NCBI GenBank assembly: GCA_025360605.1
Contig: JANYBV010000018.1
Coordinates: forward strand, 1 to 64,000
DNA length: 64,000 nucleotides
Direction: 5' to 3'
DNA from: Alphaproteobacteria bacterium
GTDB taxonomy: Bacteria; Pseudomonadota; Alphaproteobacteria; Rickettsiales; SXRF01
The notes under the pieces were generated by a model. That model searched no databases. It had not been told where the DNA came from and was given only the letters and a program-made list of their open reading frames with translations. Below are positions 55,437 to 64,000 of the stretch, in pieces (the first letter of the stretch is position 1; each line of letters opens with the position of its first letter). The translations under genes were made by a program, and so were the position numbers.

Positions 55437-58400
55437 TTACGCGGCCTTAACGAGTGAAATGGTGACGGACTGCTCATCAATAGCATTTGTTGTGCCAAAC
55501 GCGCCAGCACCTTCATGTTTGCTTTCGGCGAACGCCACGGTGAGCGTCTGTTCCATGATATAGGTCTGGTGGAACTTGGCGGCTTTTAAAATCGCGTCCG
55601 GCGCATCGAGGTGCAGGTTAATGCGGTCAGAGACGTTGAGCGCCGCGTCCTTGCGCGCCTGTTGTATCATGCGCACGAGGTCGCGCGCGATGCCTTCGGC
55701 CACCAGCTCGTCGGTTAAGGTGGTGTCGAGGATGACAAGCGCATCGTTGGTGGAGAGTGCCTGCGCGCGGTCTTTATATTCGGGTTTAGGTTCAAGCTGG
55801 AGAGTGTATTCTGTAGGCAATAATTCCTCACCACAAATTTCCACACCACCTTTATCGTTAGAACGCCATTTGCCACTTTTTGATGCAGGGATAATTTGTT
55901 TCATTTTTTCCGGTAATCTTTTACCGAGAATTGCGGATTTAATAGATAGATTGAGCCAAGCAACATCACTAAATGCAATAGAGTTATTGATTTCTTTAAC
56001 GTTAACTTCATCGCGAATGATGCTAAACATAGCCTCCAGTGTAAATTCATTTGGCATGAATCCGATCGTATGTGTAGCTGCTAAACCCAGTGTTTTTAAT
56101 GGCTGACGCACGCGGATTTGCACATTGTTGCGCACGGCAAGTGCAGCGTTGCAAACATCGCGCACCCAGTCCATCTGTCCAATAAAATTATGCTCATCCA
56201 TGGTAACTTTAATCACCTCCGGAAAATCGGCCAGATGCACGCTCGCTTCGCCTGTCAGGCTACGGTAGATTTCTTCGCAGGTCATTGGAAGCAACGGTGC
56301 GCTCGCGCGGCACATGGTAGTCAGCACCGTGTGTAAGGTATCGTAGGCGGCTTGTTTATCGGCATCGATGCCGGTTTTCCAGAAACGTTCCTTATTGCGG
56401 CGAATGTACCAATTATTTAAGACTTCAAAGAACTGTAACACGGCTTCGCAGGCTGTGGGCGTGTCATAGGCATCAAGAGATGTCTGAATCGTTTCCACGG
56501 CCTGTTTGCACTTCGCCAGAATATAGCGGTCCATCACGTCTTTGGAGTCGGTGGCGAACTTCGCCTTGATCCCATCCGCATTGGCGTACAGGCAGAAGAA
56601 ATTATACGCATTCCAGATCGGTTTGATGGCGAGGCGGACGACGTCGCGGATGAATTTGCCTTCAGGGTCGACCATCAAATCCTGCCCGCGCATGACGGGG
56701 GAAGCCACCATAAGCCAGCGCAGCGCATCCGCGCCGAACACATTGATTACTTCCAGCGGGTCTTTATAGTTTTTGAGGCGCTTGGAATATTTAAGGCCGG
56801 TTTCCGCGTCCAGCACCACGCCGTGGCAGATGCAGTTCAAAAAGGGTGGTTTGTCGAACAACGCCGTCGACAGCATGATGAGCGTGTTAAACCAGCCGCG
56901 CGTTTGGCCTACATATTCGGTGATGAAGTTTGCCGGAAAGTGACTCTCAAACCAGTCTTTGTTTTCGAACGGGTAATGCACTTGGGCAAACGGCATGGAG
57001 CCGGATTCAAACCAGCAATCGAACACATCTTCCACACGCGTGAGCGTGTATTGCGCGTCATAAGGATCGGGCTTGGTCAGCTCATCAATATAGGGGCGGT
57101 GGAGGTCCTGAACGTCGGCACCAAAGAACGTATTTAGATCGGCAATTGAACCGAATACATAGAGTTCTTTATTTTTTGGATTATCCGAGCGCCACACCGG
57201 AATCGGCGTGCCCCAGAAGCGGTTTCGCGAGATCGACCAGTCCGGCGCGGTGGCCAGCATGTGCCCCATCTGCCCGTCACGGATGTGAGATGGAATCCAG
57301 TTAATCTGTTTGTTTAACTCGGCGGCGCGGTCGCGGAATTTGGTCACTTCCACATACCAGCTCGGCATGGCGCGGTAAATCAACGGTTGGTCGGTGCGCC
57401 AGCAATGGGGGTAGTTGTGCTTTATTTCTTCTTGTTTAATGAGTTTGCCGTGTTCCTTCAACCATTGGATGATGCGCAGATTGGCGAGGCCGTATTTTTT
57501 CACCTGCTCCGGTTTATACGGCTCGTCGGCGCGCTGGCCTTGCGTTTCGGCAATGACGTTCAGGCCTTTAAGTGATAGATCAGGAAGATCAAATATCTCA
57601 CTGGTATACTTGCCTTGTCCGTCCACGGGCACGACCACTTCAATGCCGTTCGCCTCGCAGCATTTTTGATCGTCTTCACCAAAGCCCGGAGCCATATGCA
57701 CGATTCCGGTGCCGTCACCGTCGGTGACGAAGCTGGAGCCGTCGAGGATGCGGAAGGCGTTGGGTTGTTTAGAAAAATACGGAAAGAGAGGCGTGTAGTA
57801 TATTGGTAAATCAGCGGTTAGATCTAATTTTGTAGAAAAGTCTTCGGGTTTCCAGCCACTGGAATTCATTGATGGCATAGTTAAATATGCACCTAAGAAT
57901 GGCTTTTCTCCAATGATATCGTCAGCAATTTTATTTTTTTCGATGTAAGAATTGGACGCTAAGTAGCAAATATTTTTTCGAATAAAGTAGTTATAAACTA
58001 CCTCCGATCCCACAGCTAAAGCTAAATTAGAAGGAAGTGTCCACGGAGTAGTCGTCCATGCTAATACAAAATATTTTTCCGCGTTGGGTGCAAATGGCGG
58101 TTTTTTATTCAGCTCAAACGCCACCGTGATCGCCTTGTCTTCGCGTTCGCGGTAGGAATTGTCGAGTTTGGTTTCAAAATTGGATAGTGGTGTTTCCGCC
58201 GCCCATGAATAGGGCATCACGCGGTAGGCCTCGTAAATCAGGCCTTTTTTATACAATTCGCTGAACGCCCACAGCACTGATTCCATGAAAGATTTATCCA
58301 TGGTTTTATAATCGCTCTTGAAATCCACCCAGCGTGCCTGACGGTTAACATACGTCTCCCATTCGTGGGTGTATTTCATCACCGAGGTGCGGCAATGCTC

Positions 58401-58778
58401 GTTAAAATTGCCGATGCCGTATTTGATGATCGCTTGGCGGCCGGAGATGCCTAATTCTTTTTCCGAGCCCATTTCAGCGGGCAGGCCGTGGCAGTCCCAG
58501 CCGAAACGGCGTTCCACGCGTTTGCCCTTCATCGTCTGGTAGCGGGCGAACAAATCCTTCACAAATCCGGTCAGTAAATGGCCGTAATGCGGCAGGCCGT
58601 TGGCGAATGGTGGGCCGTCGTAAAAAATGAATTCGTTATTGTGGCCGCCTTCCGTGGCGGGGCGGCTGGTCACCGATTTTTCGAACATCCCTTCTTTTTG
58701 CCAATAGGCCAGCACCGCTTCTTCCACTGCGGGGAAGTCGGGATTGGGATTCACTTCAGGATAATAACCTTTTGACAT
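55437..58778 (-). CDS. ileS: Isoleucyl-tRNA synthetase, eukaryotic-type
   Basis: Charges tRNA-Ile. At 1113 residues it is longer than the usual bacterial enzyme (about 930-960). It has the HYGH form of the class I HIGH motif at 64-67 (GLPHYGHLLTG), an editing domain and a C-terminal domain without the bacterial zinc cysteines. The second signature reads KYSKR at 663-667, where eukaryotic-type enzymes have KMSKR. Together these place it with the eukaryotic-type (IleRS2) group, found in Rickettsia and scattered bacteria and often tolerant of mupirocin; tolerance here is an inference. Confidence 0.94.
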   Translation of the reverse strand: MSKGYYPEVNPNPDFPAVEEAVLAYWQKEGMFEKSVTSRPATEGGHNNEFIFYDGPPFANGLPHYGHLLTGFVKDLFARYQTMKGKRVERRFGWDCHGLPAEMGSEKELGISGRQAIIKYGIGNFNEHCRTSVMKYTHEWETYVNRQARWVDFKSDYKTMDKSFMESVLWAFSELYKKGLIYEAYRVMPYSWAAETPLSNFETKLDNSYREREDKAITVAFELNKKPPFAPNAEKYFVLAWTTTPWTLPSNLALAVGSEVVYNYFIRKNICYLASNSYIEKNKIADDIIGEKPFLGAYLTMPSMNSSGWKPEDFSTKLDLTADLPIYYTPLFPYFSKQPNAFRILDGSSFVTDGDGTGIVHMAPGFGEDDQKCCEANGIEVVVPVDGQGKYTSEIFDLPDLSLKGLNVIAETQGQRADEPYKPEQVKKYGLANLRIIQWLKEHGKLIKQEEIKHNYPHCWRTDQPLIYRAMPSWYVEVTKFRDRAAELNKQINWIPSHIRDGQMGHMLATAPDWSISRNRFWGTPIPVWRSDNPKNKELYVFGSIADLNTFFGADVQDLHRPYIDELTKPDPYDAQYTLTRVEDVFDCWFESGSMPFAQVHYPFENKDWFESHFPANFITEYVGQTRGWFNTLIMLSTALFDKPPFLNCICHGVVLDAETGLKYSKRLKNYKDPLEVINVFGADALRWLMVASPVMRGQDLMVDPEGKFIRDVVRLAIKPIWNAYNFFCLYANADGIKAKFATDSKDVMDRYILAKCKQAVETIQTSLDAYDTPTACEAVLQFFEVLNNWYIRRNKERFWKTGIDADKQAAYDTLHTVLTTMCRASAPLLPMTCEEIYRSLTGEASVHLADFPEVIKVTMDEHNFIGQMDWVRDVCNAALAVRNNVQIRVRQPLKTLGLAATHTIGFMPNEFTLEAMFSIIRDEVNVKEINNSIAFSDVAWLNLSIKSAILGKRLPEKMKQIIPASKSGKWRSNDKGGVEICGEELLPTEYTLQLEPKPEYKDRAQALSTNDALVILDTTLTDELVAEGIARDLVRMIQQARKDAALNVSDRINLHLDAPDAILKAAKFHQTYIMEQTLTVAFAESKHEGAGAFGTTNAIDEQSVTISLVKAA

Positions 58779-58955
58779 ATAATAAGTTAATCTTCCGTGG
58801 AAGCCTCTGGCAACGGGTTGTTTAGCTAGGAAAGAATACGTTTCTATCGTTTTTACGTCACGCTTGCAACAAATCTAACGATAATAATCGATTAGTAAGT
58901 TGACTGTTAGGGAAGCTGCGCTAACACTGGTGCATAACCATAAAAAGCGTAAACC

Positions 58956-60116
58956 ATGCATAAAGACACACTTCTTGCTACCTCCGGCTGCACTCCTGAA
59001 GACCACCGTGGGGTGGTGAACACGCCCGTATACCGTGGCTCTACGATCCTTTTTGAATCGCTCGCTGACTTTGAAAAAGCCGAAAGCGGCCAGTGGGCGC
59101 ACCCCATTTATGGCCGTTACGGCACACGTTCGAATGAAGAACTGGAAAACACGCTGGCCAAGCTCGAAGGCGCTGACCATGCGATTGTGCTGTCGTCGGG
59201 TATGGCGGCGATCGCCGCGTCATTGCTTGCCTTTGTTAAATCCGGCGACCATATTTTGATGGTGGACAACACCTACGCTCCGGCGCGCCGTTTCTGCGAC
59301 CATGAGCTTAAAAAATGCGGTGTCGAAGTCACCTATTATGACCCCACGATCGGCGCAGCCATTGCCGCACTCATCAAGCCTAACACCAAGGTGGTGTATC
59401 TGGAAAGTCCGGGGTCGTTGACCTTTGAAGTGCAGGATGTGCCTGCCATCGCCAAAGCCGCGCATGAAAAAGGCTGCATCGTTATTGGTGATAACACGTG
59501 GGGCACGCCGTATTTCATGGATGCGTTTGCTTTGGGCATCGATATTTCCCTGCATTCCGCCACCAAATATATCTCCGGTCATTCGGATTTGCTGATGGGC
59601 ACTTTGGCCTGCAAAAACGAACATTACACGATGCTGCTGCGCACCGCGCGCAATTTAGGTGCGTGCGCGAGTGCGGATAACTGCTACCTCGCGCAGCGCG
59701 GGCTTCGCACGATGGCGGTGCGCTTAAAGCAGCATTTCGAAAATGGGCTGACAGTGGCCAAATGGTTGCAAGCCCGTCCAGAAGTAGAAAAAGTGTTGCA
59801 TCCGGCATTGCCTGATCATGCCGGACACGCGCTGTGGAAGCGCGATTTTTCGGGTGCATGCGGCTTGTTTAGCGTGGTGCTGAAAGACGCGGTGCCGCAC
59901 GACAAGCTGGCTGCCATGCTTGATAATCTCCAGTATTTCGGCATGGGTTACAGCTGGGGCGGGTATGAGAGCCTGATTATTCCGTTCAACCCGAAAAAAA
60001 TCCGCACCGCCACGCAGTGGCCGCATGATGGGCAGGCTTTGAGAATTCATATCGGCCTTGAAAATCCTGACGACCTGATCCGCGATCTGGAGCAGGGGCT
60101 TAAGCGCTTGCGCTAG
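58956..60116 (+). CDS. metC: Cystathionine beta-lyase
   Basis: PLP enzyme that cleaves cystathionine to homocysteine in methionine synthesis. The PLP lysine is Lys204 in SATKYISGHSDLLMG. The N-terminal PVYRGSTILF and GRYGTRSNEELE motifs and GSLTFEVQDVPAI match the bacterial MetC group. Its 386 residues are normal. A TTGACT/TAACAC pair (58900-58927) may be its promoter. It diverges from ileS and is followed 3 bases later by a membrane-protein gene. Confidence 0.9.
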   Translation: MHKDTLLATSGCTPEDHRGVVNTPVYRGSTILFESLADFEKAESGQWAHPIYGRYGTRSNEELENTLAKLEGADHAIVLSSGMAAIAASLLAFVKSGDHILMVDNTYAPARRFCDHELKKCGVEVTYYDPTIGAAIAALIKPNTKVVYLESPGSLTFEVQDVPAIAKAAHEKGCIVIGDNTWGTPYFMDAFALGIDISLHSATKYISGHSDLLMGTLACKNEHYTMLLRTARNLGACASADNCYLAQRGLRTMAVRLKQHFENGLTVAKWLQARPEVEKVLHPALPDHAGHALWKRDFSGACGLFSVVLKDAVPHDKLAAMLDNLQYFGMGYSWGGYESLIIPFNPKKIRTATQWPHDGQALRIHIGLENPDDLIRDLEQGLKRLR

Positions 60117-60119
60117 GGT

Positions 60120-61841
60120 ATGGTTGGTGCGCTAACCGGTTTTTTAAAATCCGTTCCACGCGTATATTACCTTGCCATGCTGGCGGCAGCACTGTTGTGC
60201 GTGTCGGCGATGATGGTGAGTATTACCTCATCCGATATTTTCCGCCATAATGGCGGCGATATCTGGGTGTATCTGGTATGGATGCGCTGTTTTTCCGAGC
60301 AATTCTGGCAGGGCGATATCTATCCGCGTTGGTGCATGGATGTGAATGACGGGCTGGGCACGCCGCTGTTTATGTTTTATTTCCCGCTGCCGTTTTACAT
60401 CGCCAGCCTTTTTTATCCGCTGATTTTGCTGGGCATGAGTTATTATCATTTGTTTGTATTGCTGTGCTTTATTGCTACGTTTTTGTCGGTTCTTAGCTGC
60501 TACGCATGGCTTTGCGATGTGGTGGAGGCAAAATACGCGCTGCTGGCTTCGGTTATCTTTGTGTTCTTGCCGTACCATATAGAGATGATGTATTTCCGCG
60601 GGGCTTACGCAGAAATCTGGTGCACCATGTTGTTGCCGCTGATTTTCAAATATACGCGCAGGTTGGTGAAAGGCGAACCGGATGCGCTGGTGACACTGGC
60701 ATTTCTGATCGGGATATCGGCGCTGACACACGTGCCGCTGACGGGTAGCGCGCTGATCTTCAGCGGATTATACATGCTTGCGATGATGGGAGCCAATATC
60801 CGGCCACCACTCTATTTCGGTATTGCCATTGTATGGGGGCTGGGCATGGCAGCTTTTTACCTGTTCCCTGGTATTTTTTACCATCCGTTTATGGCCAGCG
60901 ATGTGCTGGCAAAGGGGCTGTATGGCTGGCCTAATAGTTATCTTACTATGGCATTTACCACCTTTGGCGGGCTTGAAAAACCGCTGATGGCGGCGGTGCT
61001 TGGTGCCTTGTTACTGCTTGGATTTTCACTGGTGGTACTCATCCGGCATAAACGTATTGAGGGGTATTTCCTTCAGCGTGAAACGCGGGTCTGGCTGGGG
61101 CTGGGGGCGTTATCGTTCTTCATGCTAATTCCTGCCAGCGCGCCGCTGTATGGGCTTTTGGGGTCGCTGTCCAAAACCGTATTCCCGTGGCGCATGCAGA
61201 TGATCGAGATGTTGGCTATCACCTATCTGATAGCGGTGTGGATGCAGTGGCAGATTTCACAGGGACGGCGTAAAACATGGAAAATAGATTTTGTGCTGTC
61301 ACTGTTTTTTATGTGGGTGATAAGCAATTTCCTGAGTGCGCCGTATACACCGAAGGACGAAGCGCTGAACGAAACCATCCGTGAAGCAAAAATAGTATTC
61401 GGGCCGGAATACCGCACACGCTGGACCGATAGCGACCATTTTGACTACCATTATCTCTTTGCCCACCATGATAGCAATCCACCGAAGGCTACGATTGTGT
61501 CAGGGAAGGGCAAGCTTGAGGTTCGTAAATGGGGCTGGCAGGGCATCGAGTTGCTGGTGGACTGCAAAAAATCGATGATTATACGCGTCGAGCATACCTA
61601 TTTTCCCATCTGGAATGCCAAGCTGTATAAAAGTGACGCACTGCCACTGCGTGCCGAAGATAAAACCGGACTGATGCTGTTGGAAGTGCCGGCGGGCGAG
61701 CATCTTGTGGAACTGACCACCAGCGTTTACAAAGATAGTACCGACCTGTTTATATCACAGTGGGTTAGCATGGCTGCATGGGGAATAATGGTGATTGTTC
61801 TGATGCGGGCACAATTTTTTTATCGCCGTGTTGACAGCTGA
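60120..61841 (+). CDS. Large polytopic membrane protein, PTPS-related type
   Basis: A 573-residue paralog of the protein at 52232-53848. It has about eleven hydrophobic helices, the first-loop signature FWQGDIYPRWCM followed by GLGTPLFMFYFPLPFYI, and a C-terminal soluble beta-rich part before the last helix. It also shares PEYRTRW with the other copy's PEYQTRW. A GT-C-type glycosyltransferase role is plausible but not shown. Its start lies 3 bases after metC, suggesting co-transcription. Confidence 0.8.
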   Translation: MVGALTGFLKSVPRVYYLAMLAAALLCVSAMMVSITSSDIFRHNGGDIWVYLVWMRCFSEQFWQGDIYPRWCMDVNDGLGTPLFMFYFPLPFYIASLFYPLILLGMSYYHLFVLLCFIATFLSVLSCYAWLCDVVEAKYALLASVIFVFLPYHIEMMYFRGAYAEIWCTMLLPLIFKYTRRLVKGEPDALVTLAFLIGISALTHVPLTGSALIFSGLYMLAMMGANIRPPLYFGIAIVWGLGMAAFYLFPGIFYHPFMASDVLAKGLYGWPNSYLTMAFTTFGGLEKPLMAAVLGALLLLGFSLVVLIRHKRIEGYFLQRETRVWLGLGALSFFMLIPASAPLYGLLGSLSKTVFPWRMQMIEMLAITYLIAVWMQWQISQGRRKTWKIDFVLSLFFMWVISNFLSAPYTPKDEALNETIREAKIVFGPEYRTRWTDSDHFDYHYLFAHHDSNPPKATIVSGKGKLEVRKWGWQGIELLVDCKKSMIIRVEHTYFPIWNAKLYKSDALPLRAEDKTGLMLLEVPAGEHLVELTTSVYKDSTDLFISQWVSMAAWGIMVIVLMRAQFFYRRVDS

Positions 61842-61867
61842 TGCGGGCGTTTTAAGGTCAAAAATCT

Positions 61868-61873
61868 TTGACA
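61868..61873 (+). promoter_or_regulatory. Possible -35 box upstream of amt
   Basis: A perfect TTGACA hexamer lies 111 bases before the amt start. The matching -10 position (around 61891) is weak (TAGGTT), while an A+T-rich TATATAAAAT stretch is at 61905-61914. No sigma-54 type GG-N10-GC site was found in the same region. Confidence 0.3.
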
Positions 61874-61983
61874 AACGTATGATGTCTTGGTAGGTTTGCC
61901 GCCATATATAAAATACTAAGATATAAAAAAATATATAAGTCGCAGGGCGTTTTTTATCAATTGTAACTACACAGGGTAGAACG

Positions 61984-63363
61984 ATGAAAAACGCTTTAAG
62001 ATTCTTGTGTGCATCAGGCTTATTTGCGCTGGTCATGCTTTTTGTTAACGACTCTGCTTTCGCACAGGAAGCAGCTACAGCAGCAGCGGCAGCTGCACCG
62101 GCAGTGCCTCCGGCACCGGTCATTGATTCCGGCAGCACCGCATGGATGCTGGTTTCTACACTCCTCGTACTCATGATGACCATCCCGGGCCTTGCACTTT
62201 TCTATGGCGGTATGGTGCATAAAGAAAGCGTACTTGCTACACTTATGCAAAGCTTCGTCGCCACCACACTCGTTACAGTTTTGTGGATGGTGTACGGTTA
62301 TTCAATGATTTTCACCGAGCATAGCGGCTTCGTTGGCGGCATGAGTAAGTTCATGCTGGCAGGGGTCGGCGTGGCTTCCACATATGGTTCCGCGCCTGCG
62401 GTCATTCCGGAAACCGTCTACATCATGTTCCAGTTGACGTTCGGTATCATCACCTGCGCACTGATTTTCGGTTCTGTTGCGACCCGCATTAAGTTTTCTT
62501 CCGCTATTGCGTTTATAGCGCTGTGGTTCACCGTGGTATACATCCCCGTTGCTCACTGGGTTTGGGGTCCAAAAGGTATGCTCGGCGGCACTGGGATCGA
62601 TGGTTACAAAGGCCTGCTGGGCTTTGGCGCTACGCTCGATTATGCCGGTGGTACTGTGGTGCATATCAATGCTGGTATCGCAGGCCTTATGGCGGCTATC
62701 GTTCTTGGTCACCGTAAAGGTTTCGGCAAGGATGAAATGGCTCCTCCCTACAACATCGTGTTCAGCGTTATCGGCGCTTCCCTCCTTTGGGTCGGCTGGT
62801 TTGGTTTCAACGCGGGTTCAGCCGTTGCTGCCAACGGCAACGCAGGTATGGCCATGTTGGTTACGCATGTAGCAACCGCTACTGCCTCACTGGCGTGGAT
62901 GTCTGCTGAATGGTTCACGCGTGGCAAGCCAAGCGTTATCGGCATCATTTCCGGCGCAGTTGCCGGTCTGGTGGCGATTACTCCTGCTTCCGGTTTTGTG
63001 GATTTTCAGGGTGCTTTAGCCATTGGCTTTGTAGCTGGTGCGGTTTGCTTCTGGGCTTGTAGCCTCAAATTCAAATTCGGATTTGATGACTCGCTCGACG
63101 TGTTCGGTGTTCATTGCGTAGGTGGTATTATCGGTGCGTTGCTCACGGGCATCTTTGCTGTAAAAGAAATTGGCGGTACTGAAGGCAGCTTCACCCAGTT
63201 CCTTGCGCAGTGTGAAGGTGTAACGGTTACCGTTGTGTATTGCGGCGTTATGTCGTTCATCATTCTCAAATTGATTGATGTGGTTATGGGGCTTCGCGTG
63301 GATCAGGCGACTGAACATGCTGGGCTTGACCTCATCATTCATGGTGAAGGCTTACACGCATAA
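61984..63363 (+). CDS. amt: Ammonium transporter
   Basis: Amt/Rh-family ammonium channel of 459 residues. A cleavable signal peptide (to about AFA, residue 27) and an Ala/Pro-rich linker precede eleven membrane helices starting TAWMLVSTLLVLMMTIPGLALFYGG. The conserved LWMVYGYSMIF, DYAGGTVVHINAGIAGL and DSLDVFGVHCVGGIIGALLTG stretches hold the pore residues, including the histidine pair. No glnK/glnB gene is adjacent, although amt and glnK are usually paired. Expression under NtrC is plausible. Confidence 0.95.
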   Translation: MKNALRFLCASGLFALVMLFVNDSAFAQEAATAAAAAAPAVPPAPVIDSGSTAWMLVSTLLVLMMTIPGLALFYGGMVHKESVLATLMQSFVATTLVTVLWMVYGYSMIFTEHSGFVGGMSKFMLAGVGVASTYGSAPAVIPETVYIMFQLTFGIITCALIFGSVATRIKFSSAIAFIALWFTVVYIPVAHWVWGPKGMLGGTGIDGYKGLLGFGATLDYAGGTVVHINAGIAGLMAAIVLGHRKGFGKDEMAPPYNIVFSVIGASLLWVGWFGFNAGSAVAANGNAGMAMLVTHVATATASLAWMSAEWFTRGKPSVIGIISGAVAGLVAITPASGFVDFQGALAIGFVAGAVCFWACSLKFKFGFDDSLDVFGVHCVGGIIGALLTGIFAVKEIGGTEGSFTQFLAQCEGVTVTVVYCGVMSFIILKLIDVVMGLRVDQATEHAGLDLIIHGEGLHA

Positions 63364-63380
63364 TTGTTTTGGCTTTAAGG

Positions 63381-63413
63381 AAGGCGGCTTGAGTAATCAG
63401 GCCGCCTTTTTTT
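63381..63413 (+). terminator. Rho-independent terminator after amt
   Basis: AAGGCGGC (63381-63388) pairs perfectly with GCCGCCTT (63401-63408) around a 12-base loop, followed by a run of T to 63413. It is a strong canonical terminator just after the amt stop and separates amt from the chemoreceptor-like gene. Confidence 0.9.
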
Positions 63414-63442
63414 AGAAAAATTCTACATTTTAAGAAGATAAT

Positions 63443-64000
63443 ATGTCTAACAGCCAGATTACCAACATCATCACATCCATTCAGGATGAAATTCATAAAT
63501 TTTCCTCCACCATTGAAAAAATCGCCAGCCAGACGAATATGCTGGCGCTGAACGCGACCATCGAGGCTGCGCGCGCCGGAGAAATGGGACGGGGATTTGC
63601 TGTGGTTGCTGCTGAGGTGAAATCACTCGCCAACCAGACATCTTCCAACGCAAAGGAATTCCGCACCACTGTGTTCAGTGGAATCAAGGCCCAAACGGAA
63701 AAACTGGCCGATGAATTTCAGGAGCGTGACTGCCAGCGTCTTTCGGAAATGTCACAAACACTGGTTCAGCTCATTGTACGCAATCTCTATGAGCGCACCG
63801 CTGACGTTCGCTGGTGGGCCACGGATGATGCATTTTATAAATGCCTTGAAAATATGACGGCTGAGAGCATGGCATATGCCACTAAAAGGCTTGGTATCAT
63901 CAATAAATTCTATTCGGTGTACATGAACCTTGTCCTCACTGACCGCAATGGCAAGGTGGTGGCTGTTTCGCAGCCATCAGCCTATAGAATGGGGCAGGGG
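63443..64000 (+). CDS. Soluble chemoreceptor-like protein with N-terminal signalling domain (partial)
   Basis: The open frame from ATG 63443 runs to the window end without a stop (186 codons seen). Residues about 20-75 are a methyl-accepting signalling hairpin tip: [20 protein letters not shown], then [15 protein letters not shown]. No membrane helix precedes it. After residue 75 comes [15 protein letters not shown] and then a Cache-like stretch ([17 protein letters not shown]). The signalling domain thus precedes the presumed sensor part, the reverse of classical receptors. The cut end hides the rest. Confidence 0.85.
   Translation, partial: MSNSQITNIITSIQDEIHKFSSTIEKIASQTNMLALNATIEAARAGEMGRGFAVVAAEVKSLANQTSSNAKEFRTTVFSGIKAQTEKLADEFQERDCQRLSEMSQTLVQLIVRNLYERTADVRWWATDDAFYKCLENMTAESMAYATKRLGIINKFYSVYMNLVLTDRNGKVVAVSQPSAYRMGQG

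Noticed and set aside
61890-61910. TTGG...TTTGCC resembling a sigma-54 promoter before amt
   Set aside because: The spacing between GG and GC is 7 bases instead of the required 10.
1-64000. CRISPR arrays, insertion sequences, transposases, phage genes
   Set aside because: No regularly spaced repeats, transposase or phage-like reading frames were found on either strand.

Overview
The window reads as chromosome from an alphaproteobacterium of moderate G+C. Several gene blocks are in orders familiar from that class: the full nuo operon followed by birA, coaX and an RNase J gene; rnd near kdsD-lptC-lptA-lptB-rpoN; lepB-rnc-era; ispDF-dusB-ntrB-ntrC-ntrY-ntrX; and a PopZ (DUF2497) gene. Genus or order cannot be fixed from the sequence. 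A eukaryotic-type isoleucyl-tRNA synthetase and unusual insertions in the nuo operon suggest a lineage away from the well-studied orders. A chemoreceptor fragment, an ammonium transporter, a complete complex I and branched-chain amino acid synthesis argue for a free-living respiring cell rather than a reduced endosymbiont.

Layout. 1-382: 3' half of a tRNA-Asp and an exact 41-bp duplicate of it, then apparently non-coding DNA. 383-16926: all 14 nuo genes (A to N), interrupted by four non-nuo genes: a GNAT acetyltransferase, a secreted proline-rich protein, a small PH-like protein and a DedA membrane protein. 16928-22510: birA, coaX, RNase J, rimO and a hypothetical gene. 22558-25366: tRNA-Cys, a small hypothetical, a short RNase D and a divergent HD-GYP-like protein. 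25506-30512: lipopolysaccharide synthesis and transport (kdsD, lptC, lptA, lptB) and rpoN. 31259-34960: lepB, rnc, era and a Tat-exported sulfatase. 34964-40000: rmuC, glmU, cinA C-terminal domain, pgpA and an ispD-ispF fusion. 40031-47364: dusB and the NtrBC and NtrYX two-component systems. 47365-53848: two tandem DUF2079 membrane proteins, ilvD and a large PTPS-related-type membrane protein. 53859-58778: popZ, a protein-L-isoaspartate methyltransferase-like gene and ileS. 58956-64000: metC, a second PTPS-related-type membrane protein, amt and the start of a chemoreceptor-like gene.

How the genes work together. Complex I couples NADH oxidation to proton export. KdsD, LptA/B/C, GlmU, PgpA, IspDF and LepB serve envelope building and export, and the four large polytopic proteins (two related pairs) may add or transfer envelope sugars. 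RpoN is the sigma factor that NtrC (which carries GAFTGA) would activate, while NtrX lacks that motif. Amt is the likely nitrogen-uptake output of the Ntr system, though no sigma-54 site was found in front of it.

The most notable observations are the four-fold interruption of nuo, the partial tRNA-Asp duplication, a DUF2079 gene whose stop codon seems lost so that it reads antisense through the end of ntrX, and the eukaryotic-type IleRS with a KYSKR signature. No CRISPR array, transposase or integrase was seen.
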